64,000 nucleotides of DNA from Oscillospiraceae bacterium (GCA_900768125.1 CAAGBS010000047.1:14551-78550); one strand, 5' to 3'. Shown: positions 1 through 9,014, counted from the stretch's first letter. Notes: generated by a model not told the origin, from the letters alone. Numbers and translations are program-made.

Positions 1-1501
1 TTTCTACATCGTCCAGCAGCTTGTAGCGGTTCTGCTTCATGTCGAGCTCAGCGCGAACCTTATCGGCTTCGGCGCGGGCTTCGTTCATTCTGCGGACTTT
101 TCCCTCGTTCAGCCGCTGGTAGCCCGCCAGCTTATTCGAGGTAGCCGCGCGCTTCTCGTCTATCTCGGCAAGCGACTTCTCGACTGCGCTGCGGCTCTCG
201 GCATATTCTTTCAGCTTAGCTTCGGAGTTTTCCACATCGCTGAGGAACGTCTTACGCTGTTCCTCGGTCTCCGCTGCGGAGCGCTCCGCCTGAACTCCAC
301 GCACGTCAGCCTCGCTGCGCTCGCGGTACAGCTGAGCAAGCTTCTGCTCCAGCTCGGAATACGCCTTGTCGCTCTCGGCGCTTTGCTCGGCTATCGCCGC
401 CAGCTTCGACTGTATCTCAGCACGCTGAGAATCCATCTTTTCGACCTCGTCGTTCTTTTCCTCAATCTTTTTCCTGAACTCCTGAATGCCCTCGTCAAAG
501 CTGCGGGAGCTTTCCTCCGCATTCGCTATCTGCTGGGTAAGTTCCGTGCGGCGCGCGTCGTTGTGGCGCAGGTCGTTCTCGCGGACCTGAATCGTGGAAC
601 GCTTCTCGGAGATCTCCGCGTTGACCGCTTCACGGCTGCTGCGGAATCTCTCCAGTTCCGCCTGAATGCGCTGCTTCTTCTCGGTGCTTTCCTCGATGCT
701 GTTCTGCAGCTTCTCCGCGTCCTTTTCGTAGTGTTCGCACTCCGCGCGGTTGAGCAGCAGGTCGTCGTCCAGCTTCTTGATAACTGCGCGGCGTTCCTCA
801 TAGTGAGCCGCGCCGACCGATATCTCCAGTTCCTTTTTCCGGTCGAGCAGTTCAGCGGCAAGCACCGCTTTCTCGGACTGCTTTTTCAGCACCGGAAGCC
901 GCTCCTCATCGGAGCGTATTATGTCTTTCTGGCGGGTGATGTTCTCCTCGGCGCTTTCAAGTTCTTTCTCAGCTTCGGCTTTTTTGTGCAGGAACAGGGA
1001 AATACCCGCCGCTTCCTCGAATATCTCGCGGCGCTGCGTGCCCCTGGCGTTGACTATCTCAGCCACCCTGCCCTGACCGATTATCGAATAGCCGTCTCGT
1101 CCGAGACCGGTACCGAGCAGCATTTCCTGAATGTCTTTCAATCTCGATTTCGCGCCGTTTATAAGGTACTCGCTCTCGCCGCTGCGGTACAGCTTTCGGG
1201 AGATGGTGACCTCGTCTGCGTCCACGGGGAGCGCGCGGTCGGTGTTATCAATGCACAGCGCGACCTTGGCGAAGCCCATCGGCTTTCTGTCGGTGGTGCC
1301 GTGGAAGATTACGTCCTCCATCTTTTCGCCGCGCAGGGTCTTTGCGCCCTGCTCTCCCATAACCCAGCGCAGAGCGTCGCTTATGTTGCTCTTTCCGTTG
1401 CCGTTGCTTCCAACGACTGCCGTGGTCTGGGCGTCGAAATTCAGTACGGTCTTATCCGCAAAGGATTTGAACCCGTGTATCTCAAGTGACTTAAAAAACA
1501 T
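1..1501 (-). CDS. smc: Chromosome segregation ATPase SMC, N-terminal part (cut by window edge)
   Basis: SMC compacts and segregates chromosomes as an ATP-driven dimer with ScpA/ScpB. The frame is open from an ATG at 1501 to the left edge, about 500 codons, so only the N-terminal half of a roughly 1200-residue protein is present. It begins MFFKSLEIHGFKSFADKT, the standard SMC start, and has a Walker A at residues 31-39 reading GSNGNGKSN, where most family members have GPNGSGKSN. A long, charged coiled coil follows. The last visible residues (NRYKLLDDVE) match the segment just before the SMC hinge. It lies directly downstream of rnc and a radical SAM gene, the usual clostridial order. Identification is very secure; only the rest of the gene is unseen. 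Confidence 0.96.
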   Translation of the reverse strand, partial: MFFKSLEIHGFKSFADKTVLNFDAQTTAVVGSNGNGKSNISDALRWVMGEQGAKTLRGEKMEDVIFHGTTDRKPMGFAKVALCIDNTDRALPVDADEVTISRKLYRSGESEYLINGAKSRLKDIQEMLLGTGLGRDGYSIIGQGRVAEIVNARGTQRREIFEEAAGISLFLHKKAEAEKELESAEENITRQKDIIRSDEERLPVLKKQSEKAVLAAELLDRKKELEISVGAAHYEERRAVIKKLDDDLLLNRAECEHYEKDAEKLQNSIEESTEKKQRIQAELERFRSSREAVNAEISEKRSTIQVRENDLRHNDARRTELTQQIANAEESSRSFDEGIQEFRKKIEEKNDEVEKMDSQRAEIQSKLAAIAEQSAESDKAYSELEQKLAQLYRERSEADVRGVQAERSAAETEEQRKTFLSDVENSEAKLKEYAESRSAVEKSLAEIDEKRAATSNKLAGYQRLNEGKVRRMNEARAEADKVRAELDMKQNRYKLLDDVE

Positions 1502-1517
1502 TCACAAACCTCAATGT

Positions 1518-2507
1518 TTACTGCAGCTCGATGTAAGCCCCGTCACGCGGCTTAACCACGATATCATATCCCAGCTCTCCCAGAGCCGCGATATTGCTGC
1601 GTTTCTGTCCGACTGCACGGCTGATGTTCCGGCTGTCGGTGTATAATATATATCTTCCTTTTTCCATTCCGAGAAGCCTCTGCTTCGCGTCATTAAGAAA
1701 CAGCCTGCTCTCGACTATTTCCCGGAAAGCAGGGTGGTAGACTCCGCCGAGCATTTCGCTTTCAACCTCGGTGGAAGCGTGCAGTCCCATTCTGATGACC
1801 CGCACCCCCGCCGCAGTGAAATACCGGAGAAGCTCCGCGCACAGTTCAACGGTCTGCTCAAAGCCGAAGCTGCGGTATTCGCCGCTTTCGAAAAGCCTTC
1901 CCAGCCGCGTGTGTTTCAGAATGACCGTGGGGTATATCCGGACCGTATCCGGATTCAGCGCGATGAACTCCCGGCAGGTGTACCAGACTGCTTCCTCGCT
2001 GTCGCGGTAAAGACCGGTCATCATCTGAAGTCCCAGCGATATCCCGGCTTCCCTGATAAGCCGCGAAGCCCTGCGCACGTCCTCTGCGGAATGCCCGCGC
2101 TCGTTCGCCTGCAATACCTCGTCCGACATGGACTGCGCGCCGAGTTCCACGGCGGTCATGCCGTATTTTTTCAGTATCGCGATTATTTCCTCGTTAATGC
2201 AGTCCGGGCGGGTGGAACAGCGTATCCCGCAGTAGACCTCCGGGTGTTTCTCCGCCGCCGCGTGAGCGCATTCCAGCAGACTTATCATGTAGTCCCGCGG
2301 GACAGCCGTGAAGCTGCCGCCGAAGAACGCTATCTCGGCGCGCATTCCACGCTGCGCGAGGTGGGGCGCCTGCTCCTCCAGAAGCGCAGCGACTTCCTCC
2401 GCCGACGGCGCGTGAGCCGCCCCGGAAATGCTCCGCTGGTCGCAGAAGCTGCATCTGTGCGGGCAGCCGATGTGCGGGATAAAAACCGAGATGTTAGTCT
2501 GTTTCAT
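1518..2507 (-). CDS. Elp3-like radical SAM protein of the rnc-smc cluster
   Basis: This is a 329-residue radical SAM protein of unknown substrate. The [4Fe-4S]-binding cysteines C15, C19 and C22 form the CxxxCxxC motif (context IGCPHRCSFCDQ), followed by a glycine-rich FFGGSFTA segment and an ELGAQSMSD strand typical of the Elp3/HemN-like TIM barrel. The C-terminal part resembles the tail of clostridial radical SAM genes found between rnc and smc. It lacks the acetyltransferase domain of true Elp3. Its start codon overlaps the end of rnc by 14 bases, so translation is probably coupled. A tRNA- or cofactor-related role is often assumed for this family but is not shown here. Confidence 0.85.
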   Translation of the reverse strand: MKQTNISVFIPHIGCPHRCSFCDQRSISGAAHAPSAEEVAALLEEQAPHLAQRGMRAEIAFFGGSFTAVPRDYMISLLECAHAAAEKHPEVYCGIRCSTRPDCINEEIIAILKKYGMTAVELGAQSMSDEVLQANERGHSAEDVRRASRLIREAGISLGLQMMTGLYRDSEEAVWYTCREFIALNPDTVRIYPTVILKHTRLGRLFESGEYRSFGFEQTVELCAELLRYFTAAGVRVIRMGLHASTEVESEMLGGVYHPAFREIVESRLFLNDAKQRLLGMEKGRYILYTDSRNISRAVGQKRSNIAALGELGYDIVVKPRDGAYIELQ

Positions 2508-3183
2508 AGCCCATCAGCCCGATCGCTTCCTTGGCGGCTGCCTGCTCGGCTTCCTTCTTGCTCTGACCGGAGCCTGTTCCTATGCTCTGGCCGTTCAGCA
2601 TTACGTCCGCCGTGAAAGTCTTGTGGTGAGCCTCGCCCTCTTCCTCGGTGACCTCGTAGGAGATGTGCTCCTCGGGATTCTGCTGGATTATCTCCTGCAA
2701 AATGGTCTTGTAGTCGCCGAGTTTCACCTTACCGCTCTTTATAGCTTCGATGGACGGCACGAATTTCATGATGAACTTCTGCGCCTCGTCCATGCCGCCG
2801 TCAAGGAATATCGCCGCGATAAGCGCTTCGAAAGCGTCCGCGAGAATGGAGCGCCTTTCGCGCCCACCGGTCATTTCCTCGCCCTTTCCGAGCAGGATAT
2901 AGTCCCCGAGGGAGATACGCTTCGCGAAGTTGTACAGCGAGTTTTCGCACACGATGGAAGCACGCAGTTTGGTAAGCCCGCCCTCCGGCACGGTGGTCAT
3001 GTTGGTGTAGAGGTAAAGCGAGACGGTTATCTGCAGCACGCTGTCGCCGAGGAACTCCAGCCGCTCATTGCTGCCGTTGTTCTTGCCGCCTGAGTAGCTG
3101 GAATGAGTCATAGCGCCGCGCAGATACGATTTATCCTTAAAAGTATAGCCTATCTTTTCTTCAAGCTGACTAAATTCAGACAT
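2494..3183 (-). CDS. rnc: Ribonuclease III
   Basis: RNase III cleaves double-stranded RNA during rRNA maturation and mRNA turnover. The 229-residue protein carries the family signature NERLEFLGDSVL at residues 39-50, whose acidic residues bind the catalytic metal ions. The second acidic cluster lies in LADAFEALIAAIFLDGG, and a C-terminal double-stranded RNA-binding domain follows (DYKTILQEIIQQ through KKEAEQAAAKEA). The length is normal. The start at 3183 overlaps the end of plsX by 8 bases and the end overlaps the next gene, so it sits in a translationally coupled run. The acpP gene that often separates plsX from rnc is absent here. Confidence 0.96.
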   Translation of the reverse strand: MSEFSQLEEKIGYTFKDKSYLRGAMTHSSYSGGKNNGSNERLEFLGDSVLQITVSLYLYTNMTTVPEGGLTKLRASIVCENSLYNFAKRISLGDYILLGKGEEMTGGRERRSILADAFEALIAAIFLDGGMDEAQKFIMKFVPSIEAIKSGKVKLGDYKTILQEIIQQNPEEHISYEVTEEEGEAHHKTFTADVMLNGQSIGTGSGQSKKEAEQAAAKEAIGLMGYETD

Positions 3184-4198
3184 TTTTATCCTCTTCCTTT
3201 ACGCCGAGAGCCGCTATAGCGCTCGTCATTTCCTCGATGGCGTTCTTCTCAACGAACATCTTCGCCTGGCGGAACGCGCCGAGGAACGCTGCTGCGTCAG
3301 AGCTTCCGTGCGCCTTGAATACCGGCTTTGCAGTACCCAGCAGCGGAGAGCCGCCGATGGTCTTGTAGTCAAGCTGCTTAGAGATGTCGCCAAGCTGCTT
3401 CTTTACGCACAGCGCGCCTATCTTGGTCTTCAGGTTCGCGAAGAACATTGATTTCAGCGACTGCTTCATGAGTATCCCCATGCCCTCGCAGGCTTTCAGG
3501 AACACGTTTCCGGTGAAGCCGTCAGTGACCAGCACGTCCACCTTGCCGACCGGCGCGTCGCGTCCCTCGACATAGCCGAGAAAATTGATGGAGGGCGTGT
3601 TTCTCAGGAGCTTCACGGTCTCGTGCTCCAGTTCCCTGCCCTTTTCTTCCTCGGTGCCGATGTTGAGCAGTCCCACACGGGGCTTTTCTATGCCCATGGT
3701 CTTCTCCATGAAAATGCTGCCGAGCACTGCGAACTGCTGGAGCATTTCCGGACGGCACTCCAGATTCGCGCCGCCGTCAACGACCGCGTATCTTCCGCCG
3801 CCGAGGCAGGGCATGAGCGGTACTAGAGCAGTCCTCTTGACGCCCTTGATACGCTTTCCGACCATGGTGCCGCCTACTACTATAGCCGCAGTGCTACCCG
3901 CGCTGATGAACGCGTCAGCATTGCCGTCCGCGAGGAAATACAGCGCTTTGCCCATGGAAGTGCCAGAGTTTTCCTTGATGACCGATTTCGGAGCGTCCTC
4001 GGTGGTGATAACGCCCTCCGCGTGGATAAGTTCGATGTGGCTGTCGGAGATATCCAGAGCTTTCATGCGCTCCATCAGCGTCTTTTCATCGCCGGTGACC
4101 GCAATGTCTATCCCAAGTTCCCTGACCGCGAGAGCCGCGCCCTTTAATACTTCGTCCGGGGCGTTGTCGCCGCCGAATCCGTCTATAACTATTTTCAT
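3176..4198 (-). CDS. plsX: Phosphate acyltransferase PlsX
   Basis: PlsX converts acyl-ACP and phosphate to acyl-phosphate, the first step of phosphatidic acid synthesis with PlsY. The protein is 340 residues when started at the ATG at 4198, giving MKIVIDGFGGDNAPDEV, which matches the family N-terminus. The frame remains open 20 codons upstream into trmFO, but those residues are not family-like. Family blocks visible are LVTDGFTGNVFLK and the C-terminal GGSPLLG segment. It starts 2 bases after the trmFO stop and overlaps rnc by 8 bases. The protein is expected to be a peripheral membrane enzyme. Confidence 0.94.
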   Translation of the reverse strand: MKIVIDGFGGDNAPDEVLKGAALAVRELGIDIAVTGDEKTLMERMKALDISDSHIELIHAEGVITTEDAPKSVIKENSGTSMGKALYFLADGNADAFISAGSTAAIVVGGTMVGKRIKGVKRTALVPLMPCLGGGRYAVVDGGANLECRPEMLQQFAVLGSIFMEKTMGIEKPRVGLLNIGTEEEKGRELEHETVKLLRNTPSINFLGYVEGRDAPVGKVDVLVTDGFTGNVFLKACEGMGILMKQSLKSMFFANLKTKIGALCVKKQLGDISKQLDYKTIGGSPLLGTAKPVFKAHGSSDAAAFLGAFRQAKMFVEKNAIEEMTSAIAALGVKEEDKNV

Positions 4199-4199
4199 A

Positions 4200-5522
4200 T
4201 TATGTATCCTCACTGTCGGAAAGAGCCTTGTCCAGGTCGGAAAGCGCTCTCTGCGCAAGCGCGCCGTAGCGCTCCTGCTTGCCTTTAATCACCCTGTCAA
4301 GGGACGGGAGTATCCCCATGCTGCTTGCCATCGGCTGGAAATCAACGACTGTCGGGTCGCTGATGTAGCTGCACAGCGCGCCGAGCATGGTAGTCCGCGG
4401 AAGTCTCAGCGGCTGCCTGCCGGAAAGCCTGTCAGCAAGCGCGCGTCCGGCGATTATTCCGGAAGCGGCGCTCTCAACGTAACCCTCAACACCTGTCATC
4501 TGCCCGCCGAAAAATACGTGGTCCGAGCCGCGCAGCATGAACCACTCGTCCAGCAGCCGGGGACTGTCCAGGAACGTATTGCGGTGCATTACGCCGTAGC
4601 GCACGAACTCTGCGTTTTCAAGCCCGGGTATCATAGAAAACACCCGCTTCTGCTCGCCGAATTTCAGGTTAGTCTGGAAACCCACCATATTATACATAGT
4701 ACCGTCCCGGTTCTCTTTGCGGAGCTGCACTGCCGCGTAGGGGCGCATTCCCGTCCGCGGGTCGGTAAGACCCACCGGCTTCATGCAGCCGTAGCGGACG
4801 CTCTCGAAGCCGCGCTTTGCCAGCACCTCGACCGGCATGCAGCCCTCGAAAACTTTCATTCCCGCGGATTCCTCCGGGCGGTCAAATTCCTTTAGCGGAG
4901 CGCTCTCAGCCGTAACAAGCGCGTCGTAGAACTCCTCGTATTCCTCGCGGGTCATCGGGCAGTTGACGTAGTCTGCCTCGCCCTTGTCGTACCTCGTCTG
5001 GAAAAACGCCTTGCTGAAATCTATGCTGTCCGCCGAAACGATGGGGGCTGCCGCGTCATAGAAGCTCAGCCCCTCGCCGCAGATCCCGCGTATTTTTTCC
5101 GCGAGCGCGTCTGAAGTCAGCGGTCCGGTGCAGATGACAGCGTTATTTCGCGGAAGTTCGGTGACTTCGCCGCTTATCACCCGGATATTCGGGTAGCTTT
5201 TTACTATCCTCGTCACCTCGTCGGAGAACTCCGTGCGGTTGACCGCAAGCGCGCCCCCAGCCGGAACCGCTGTCTTTTCCGCCGCCTGAAGTATCACCGA
5301 ACCGAAGCGGCGCATTTCCTCTTTCAGCAGACCGCACGCGCTCTCTGGGCGAGCAGCTTTCAGGGAGTTCGAGCAGACTAATTCTGCGAAGCCCTCGTAG
5401 TGGTGCGCCGGGGAGTACTTCTGCGGCTTCATCTCGTGAAGTTCCACGTCAAAACCGCGCCGCGCAAGCTGCACTGCTGCCTCACAGCCGGCAAGCCCAG
5501 CGCCGATAACCTTAACTGTCAT
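4200..5522 (-). CDS. trmFO: Methylenetetrahydrofolate-tRNA (uracil-54) methyltransferase TrmFO
   Basis: TrmFO is a folate- and FAD-dependent enzyme that makes 5-methyluridine at position 54 of tRNA. The 440-residue protein starts with an FAD-binding GAGLAG motif at residues 7-12, followed by ELHEMKP and the characteristic VCSNSLK block. FEGCMPVEVLAKRG in the middle carries the cysteine expected to act in the methyl transfer, and RGSDHVFFGGQMTGVEGY is a late family block. Length is typical. Its start overlaps the 3' end of topA by 11 bases. The topA-trmFO pairing is common in Firmicutes. Confidence 0.96.
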   Translation of the reverse strand: MTVKVIGAGLAGCEAAVQLARRGFDVELHEMKPQKYSPAHHYEGFAELVCSNSLKAARPESACGLLKEEMRRFGSVILQAAEKTAVPAGGALAVNRTEFSDEVTRIVKSYPNIRVISGEVTELPRNNAVICTGPLTSDALAEKIRGICGEGLSFYDAAAPIVSADSIDFSKAFFQTRYDKGEADYVNCPMTREEYEEFYDALVTAESAPLKEFDRPEESAGMKVFEGCMPVEVLAKRGFESVRYGCMKPVGLTDPRTGMRPYAAVQLRKENRDGTMYNMVGFQTNLKFGEQKRVFSMIPGLENAEFVRYGVMHRNTFLDSPRLLDEWFMLRGSDHVFFGGQMTGVEGYVESAASGIIAGRALADRLSGRQPLRLPRTTMLGALCSYISDPTVVDFQPMASSMGILPSLDRVIKGKQERYGALAQRALSDLDKALSDSEDT

Positions 5523-7626
5523 TGCTCTTGTCCTTTAAGTCGGCGCTGTCGAGGGGGCGTTCATAGCCGCAGCCTTCCTTAGCGCAATATATCTTACCCT
5601 GTCTGCCGGTCTTCTTGAAAAGCGTTGCGCCGCACTGCGGGCACTTTTCCGAGATGGGCAGATCCCAGGTCATGAAGTTGCAGTTCTGGTAGTCCTCGCA
5701 GCCATAGAATGGCTTTCCCTTTTTGGACTTCTTCGCAAGCATTTTCTTGCCGCACTTCGGGCAGTTTCCCTGGGTCTCGGTGACTATCTTCTTCGTGAAT
5801 TTGCACTCCGGGAAGCCGCTGCAGCCGAGGAATTTCCCGAACGGTCCTATCTTGATGACCATGGGCTTTCCGCATTCCTCGCAGATAACGTCGGTCGGCT
5901 CGTCGGGGACTTTCACGCGCTTGCCCTCCATATCCGCTTCCGCCTTTTCAAGCGTTTTTGAGAAGCTGTCATAGAACTTGCGGAGAATATCCACCCAGTT
6001 GACCGTACCATGTTCGATGTTATCAAGAGATGTCTCCATCTTAGCGGTGAATTTGACATCTACTATATCATTGAAATGATCCTTGAGCAGCTCTGTTATT
6101 ACCTCGCCGAGCGCCGTGGGCTTGATCTGGTTGCCCTGCTCACGCTCGACATAATGACGGTCGAGTATCGTGGAGATAGTCGGCGCATAGGTGGACGGTC
6201 TGCCTATTCCGTTTTCTTCCAGTTCTTTGATAAGGGAAGCTTCGTTGTAGCGCGCGGGCGGCTGAGTGAAGTGCTGGTTGCCGAGCACTTCCTTTGCGGT
6301 CAGCTTCTCGCCCTTCTCCAGCTTGGGGAGCGCTCCGCTCTGCTCGCTGTCGCCGTCCCTGGATTCCTCATACAGCTTCGTAAAGCCGTCAAACTTCACG
6401 GAATAGCCGCTGCTCTTGAACAGGCAGCCAGCGGCGGTGATATCTGCGGCGACGGTATCCAGTATCGCATTCTGCATCTGGCTCGCCATAAAGCGCTCCC
6501 AGATCAGCTTGTAAAGCTTATACTGGTCGGAGGTCAGCGAAGCCTTTACCTTATCCGGAGTCAGGCTGACTGTTGTGGGACGGATAGCTTCGTGCGCGTC
6601 CTGCGCGTTGTTCTTGGACTTGAAAACGCGCGGCTTTTCCGGCAGGTACTCCGCTCCGTAAAGTTCTTTAATGAGGTCTGCGGCGGCGGTTTTTGCCTCG
6701 TCTGAAATACGCAGCGAGTCGGTTCTCATGTAGGTTATCAGACCGACAGCGCCCATTCCTGCGACCTCAACACCCTCGTAAAGTTCCTGCGCAGCTTTCA
6801 TAGTGCGGCGTGCCTGGAACGAATAGCGGCGGCTCGCCTCCTGCTGAAGAGTAGAGGTCGTGAACGGCGGCGCGGGCTTCTTCTTGCGCTGGGATTTTTT
6901 CAGCCCGGTGACTACGAACTCCGCGCCCTTTAAGCGCTCCAGAAGTTTATCAGCTTCCGCTTCGCTGCCGATGGACACCTTTTCGCCGTCAACCTCGGTC
7001 AGCTTTGCGGGGAACGCCTTTTTTGAGGACGCAGCCAGCATTTTTGCGTCAACGCTCCAGTACTCCTGGGAAACGAAGCTGCGTATCTCGTTCTCGCGGT
7101 CAACGATAATGCGCACCGCGACCGACTGCACGCGTCCTGCGGACAGACCGCGCCTTACTTTTTTCCAGAGGAACGGCGACAGCTTGTAGCCGACTATTCT
7201 GTCCAGAATGCGGCGCGCCTGCTGGGCGTCAACTATATTCGTGTCGATGCAGCGCGGGGCGCTCATTCCCGCCTGCACGCCGGACTTGGTTATCTCGTTG
7301 AAAGTAACGCGCACCGGCGATTTCTCATCGATGTTGAGCAGGTGCGACAAATGCCACGCTATGGCTTCCCCCTCGCGGTCCGGGTCGGTCGCAAGATAGA
7401 TTATATCGCTCTGCTTGGCGTGTTTTTTGAGCTCCTTGATGACCTCCGCCTTGTCCTTCATGTTGACGTACTGCGGAGCAAAATCGTGCTCCACGTCAAC
7501 GCCGAGTTTGGATTTCGGCAGATCTATTATGTGACCGGTGGAGGCTATCACGTCATAGCCCTCGCCGAGGTATTTTTTAACGGTTTTCGCCTTTGAAGGC
7601 GACTCCAGTATTACTAAATGCGGCAC
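5512..7626 (-). CDS. topA: DNA topoisomerase I (type IA)
   Basis: Topoisomerase I relaxes negative supercoils through a 5'-phosphotyrosyl intermediate. The 704-residue protein opens with a Toprim domain (VILESPSKAKTVKKYL; acidic DPDRE near residues 81-85). The catalytic tyrosine is Y299 in GLITYMRTDS. The C-terminus has three four-cysteine zinc ribbons starting CEEC, CPKC and CPQC, as in other Firmicutes TopA proteins. The start codon is GTG at 7626, preceded by a GGGGGA-type ribosome-binding sequence. It heads the overlapping run topA-trmFO-plsX-rnc-radical SAM-smc. Confidence 0.97.
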   Translation of the reverse strand: MPHLVILESPSKAKTVKKYLGEGYDVIASTGHIIDLPKSKLGVDVEHDFAPQYVNMKDKAEVIKELKKHAKQSDIIYLATDPDREGEAIAWHLSHLLNIDEKSPVRVTFNEITKSGVQAGMSAPRCIDTNIVDAQQARRILDRIVGYKLSPFLWKKVRRGLSAGRVQSVAVRIIVDRENEIRSFVSQEYWSVDAKMLAASSKKAFPAKLTEVDGEKVSIGSEAEADKLLERLKGAEFVVTGLKKSQRKKKPAPPFTTSTLQQEASRRYSFQARRTMKAAQELYEGVEVAGMGAVGLITYMRTDSLRISDEAKTAAADLIKELYGAEYLPEKPRVFKSKNNAQDAHEAIRPTTVSLTPDKVKASLTSDQYKLYKLIWERFMASQMQNAILDTVAADITAAGCLFKSSGYSVKFDGFTKLYEESRDGDSEQSGALPKLEKGEKLTAKEVLGNQHFTQPPARYNEASLIKELEENGIGRPSTYAPTISTILDRHYVEREQGNQIKPTALGEVITELLKDHFNDIVDVKFTAKMETSLDNIEHGTVNWVDILRKFYDSFSKTLEKAEADMEGKRVKVPDEPTDVICEECGKPMVIKIGPFGKFLGCSGFPECKFTKKIVTETQGNCPKCGKKMLAKKSKKGKPFYGCEDYQNCNFMTWDLPISEKCPQCGATLFKKTGRQGKIYCAKEGCGYERPLDSADLKDKSNDS

Positions 7627-7668
7627 AGAGTTTCCCCCTAAATTTTCTGATTTTGCCCATTCGGGCTA

Positions 7669-7730
7669 CAGGCAGTGCAAAACCGAAAGTCTGCTTATGG
7701 TTTTGCACTGCCTGCTGCGTTCTGCAGCAG
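7669..7730. repeat. Perfect 16-bp inverted repeat plus second hairpin upstream of topA
   Basis: Bases 7669-7684 are an exact reverse complement of 7699-7714, with a 14-base loop. Overlapping its end, 7712-7718 pairs with 7724-7730 to give a second small hairpin. The structure lies between the RNA methyltransferase gene and topA, both on the minus strand. No run of U follows in either direction, so it is not a classical intrinsic terminator. It may be an mRNA-processing or stability element, a topA leader structure, or a small palindromic repeat. Confidence 0.7.
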
Positions 7731-7772
7731 AACATACGCGAATAAGCCGGGCAGGTCATGTCCAGCTTAAAA

Positions 7773-8543
7773 TTATCGTTTTGATATCTCCCAGAGCAAT
7801 ATCGCGGCGGCGGCGCCTGCGTTCAGCGATTCAGCGCCGGATATCGGAATGTACACCGACTGGTCGCACGCCTGCGCGGTCTCACGGGATATCCCCGCGC
7901 CCTCACTGCCTATCACGACTGCGGCGCGCTCCGGAAATCCGAACGTCCCCAGCTTCTCAGCGGAGCTGTCCAGCATGGAGCCGTAGACCTGGAACCCGGC
8001 TTCTTTCAGCCCGGTTATTATCCCCGGAAGCCCCCCGATGATACACGGCAGTCTCAGCACGCTTCCCATCGAAGCCCGGAGCGTTTTCGGCGACCAGACA
8101 TCGGCGCAGTCCGGAGACAGCACAGCGCCATCAAAGCCGAGCGCTTCCGCCGTGCGGAGTATCGTGCCGACATTTCCCGGGTCCTGAACTCCGTCCAGCA
8201 TCACCAGCCGCCCCGCGTCATCGGAAATCCCAGTTGGCTCCGGCTTCTCAGCGATGGCGAAAAGCCCCTGCGGAACCTTCGTATCGGAAATATATTCGGC
8301 GACCTCCGGCGATATCACCGCGAACTCCTCCGCATTCCGGAGAGCCGCAGCGGTCTGCGGGTACTTTGCCAGCGCAGATTCAGTCGCGAACGCGGAAATT
8401 ATCCGGTAGCCGCACTTGGAAAGTTCGCCGCAGAGGTGGTCACCCTCGGCAGCGAAGATTCCCTCGGAATCACGCAGCCTTTTCTCCCGCAGGACGTCGC
8501 GAAAGCGCTTTACTGCGTCATTTTTTCTCGATGTTATGATCAA
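7773..8543 (-). CDS. TrmH/SpoU-family RNA 2'-O-methyltransferase
   Basis: A SAM-dependent ribose methyltransferase with the trefoil-knot SPOUT fold. The conserved motifs are visible: LDGVQDPGNVGTILRTA (motif 1), VIGSEGAGIS (motif 2) and IPISGAESLNAGAAAAILLWE (motif 3). An N-terminal substrate-binding domain precedes them (FAAEGDHLCGELSKCG). The target could be 23S rRNA or tRNA and cannot be read from sequence. The start is uncertain. No ATG fits, a GTG at 8561 lacks a ribosome-binding site, and a TTG at 8543 has a GGGGGGA stretch 9 bases upstream, so I chose the TTG. It lies downstream of the rplT terminator, facing topA. Confidence 0.9.
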   Translation of the reverse strand: MIITSRKNDAVKRFRDVLREKRLRDSEGIFAAEGDHLCGELSKCGYRIISAFATESALAKYPQTAAALRNAEEFAVISPEVAEYISDTKVPQGLFAIAEKPEPTGISDDAGRLVMLDGVQDPGNVGTILRTAEALGFDGAVLSPDCADVWSPKTLRASMGSVLRLPCIIGGLPGIITGLKEAGFQVYGSMLDSSAEKLGTFGFPERAAVVIGSEGAGISRETAQACDQSVYIPISGAESLNAGAAAAILLWEISKR

Positions 8544-8570
8544 TGGTGCAAATCCCCCCACATAGCGAAA

Positions 8571-8600
8571 AATCTCACGCCCCGGAACAGAACGTGAGAT
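8571..8600 (-). terminator. Intrinsic terminator after rplT
   Basis: Read on the minus strand, an 8-bp stem (ATCTCACG/CGTGAGAT) with a 14-base loop is followed directly by a T-run. It begins 10 bases after the rplT stop and ends the infC-rpmI-rplT operon. Confidence 0.85.
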
Positions 8601-8609
8601 ATTTGCACC

Positions 8610-8963
8610 TTAAAGCGCTGCCTTAGCCTTCTCTGTCAGAGCAGTGAAGCCAGCTGCGTCATTGATTGCGATCTCGGAGAGCATCTTTCTGTTCAGAGTG
8701 ATGCCAGCCTTCTTCAGACCGTTCATGAATGTGGAATAGTTCATGCCGTTGGACTTAGCAGCAGCAGAGATTCTGGTGATCCAGAGCTTTCTGAAATCTC
8801 TCTTCTTGAGTCTTCTGCCGATGTAAGCATACTGACCGGACTTCCAAACAGCTTCCTTAGCAGTCTTGAAAAGTCTGCTCTTGCCGCCCCAGTAGCCCTT
8901 TGCCAGCTTTAATGTTCTATTTCTTCTCTTGCGAGTTGCGAGTGCGCCCTTTACGCGTGCCAT
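8610..8963 (-). CDS. rplT: 50S ribosomal protein L20
   Basis: The 117-residue protein begins MARVKGALATRKRRN and contains YWGGKSRLFKTAKEAV and RDFRKLWITRI, all diagnostic for L20. It binds 23S rRNA early in 50S assembly. In Bacillus, L20 also represses its own operon by premature termination in the infC leader, which fits the leader hairpin seen here. It is the last gene of infC-rpmI-rplT and is followed by an intrinsic terminator. Confidence 0.98.
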   Translation of the reverse strand: MARVKGALATRKRRNRTLKLAKGYWGGKSRLFKTAKEAVWKSGQYAYIGRRLKKRDFRKLWITRISAAAKSNGMNYSTFMNGLKKAGITLNRKMLSEIAINDAAGFTALTEKAKAAL

Positions 8964-9014
8964 GTTACATTACCTCCTGTTATTTTTGTCTGCGGACTCA
9001 TTCCGCGATTCTGA

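Noticed and set aside
383..1489. A 368-codon plus-strand frame inside the smc region
   Set aside because: It is the antisense shadow of smc; the minus-strand frame has clear SMC motifs and the plus frame has none.
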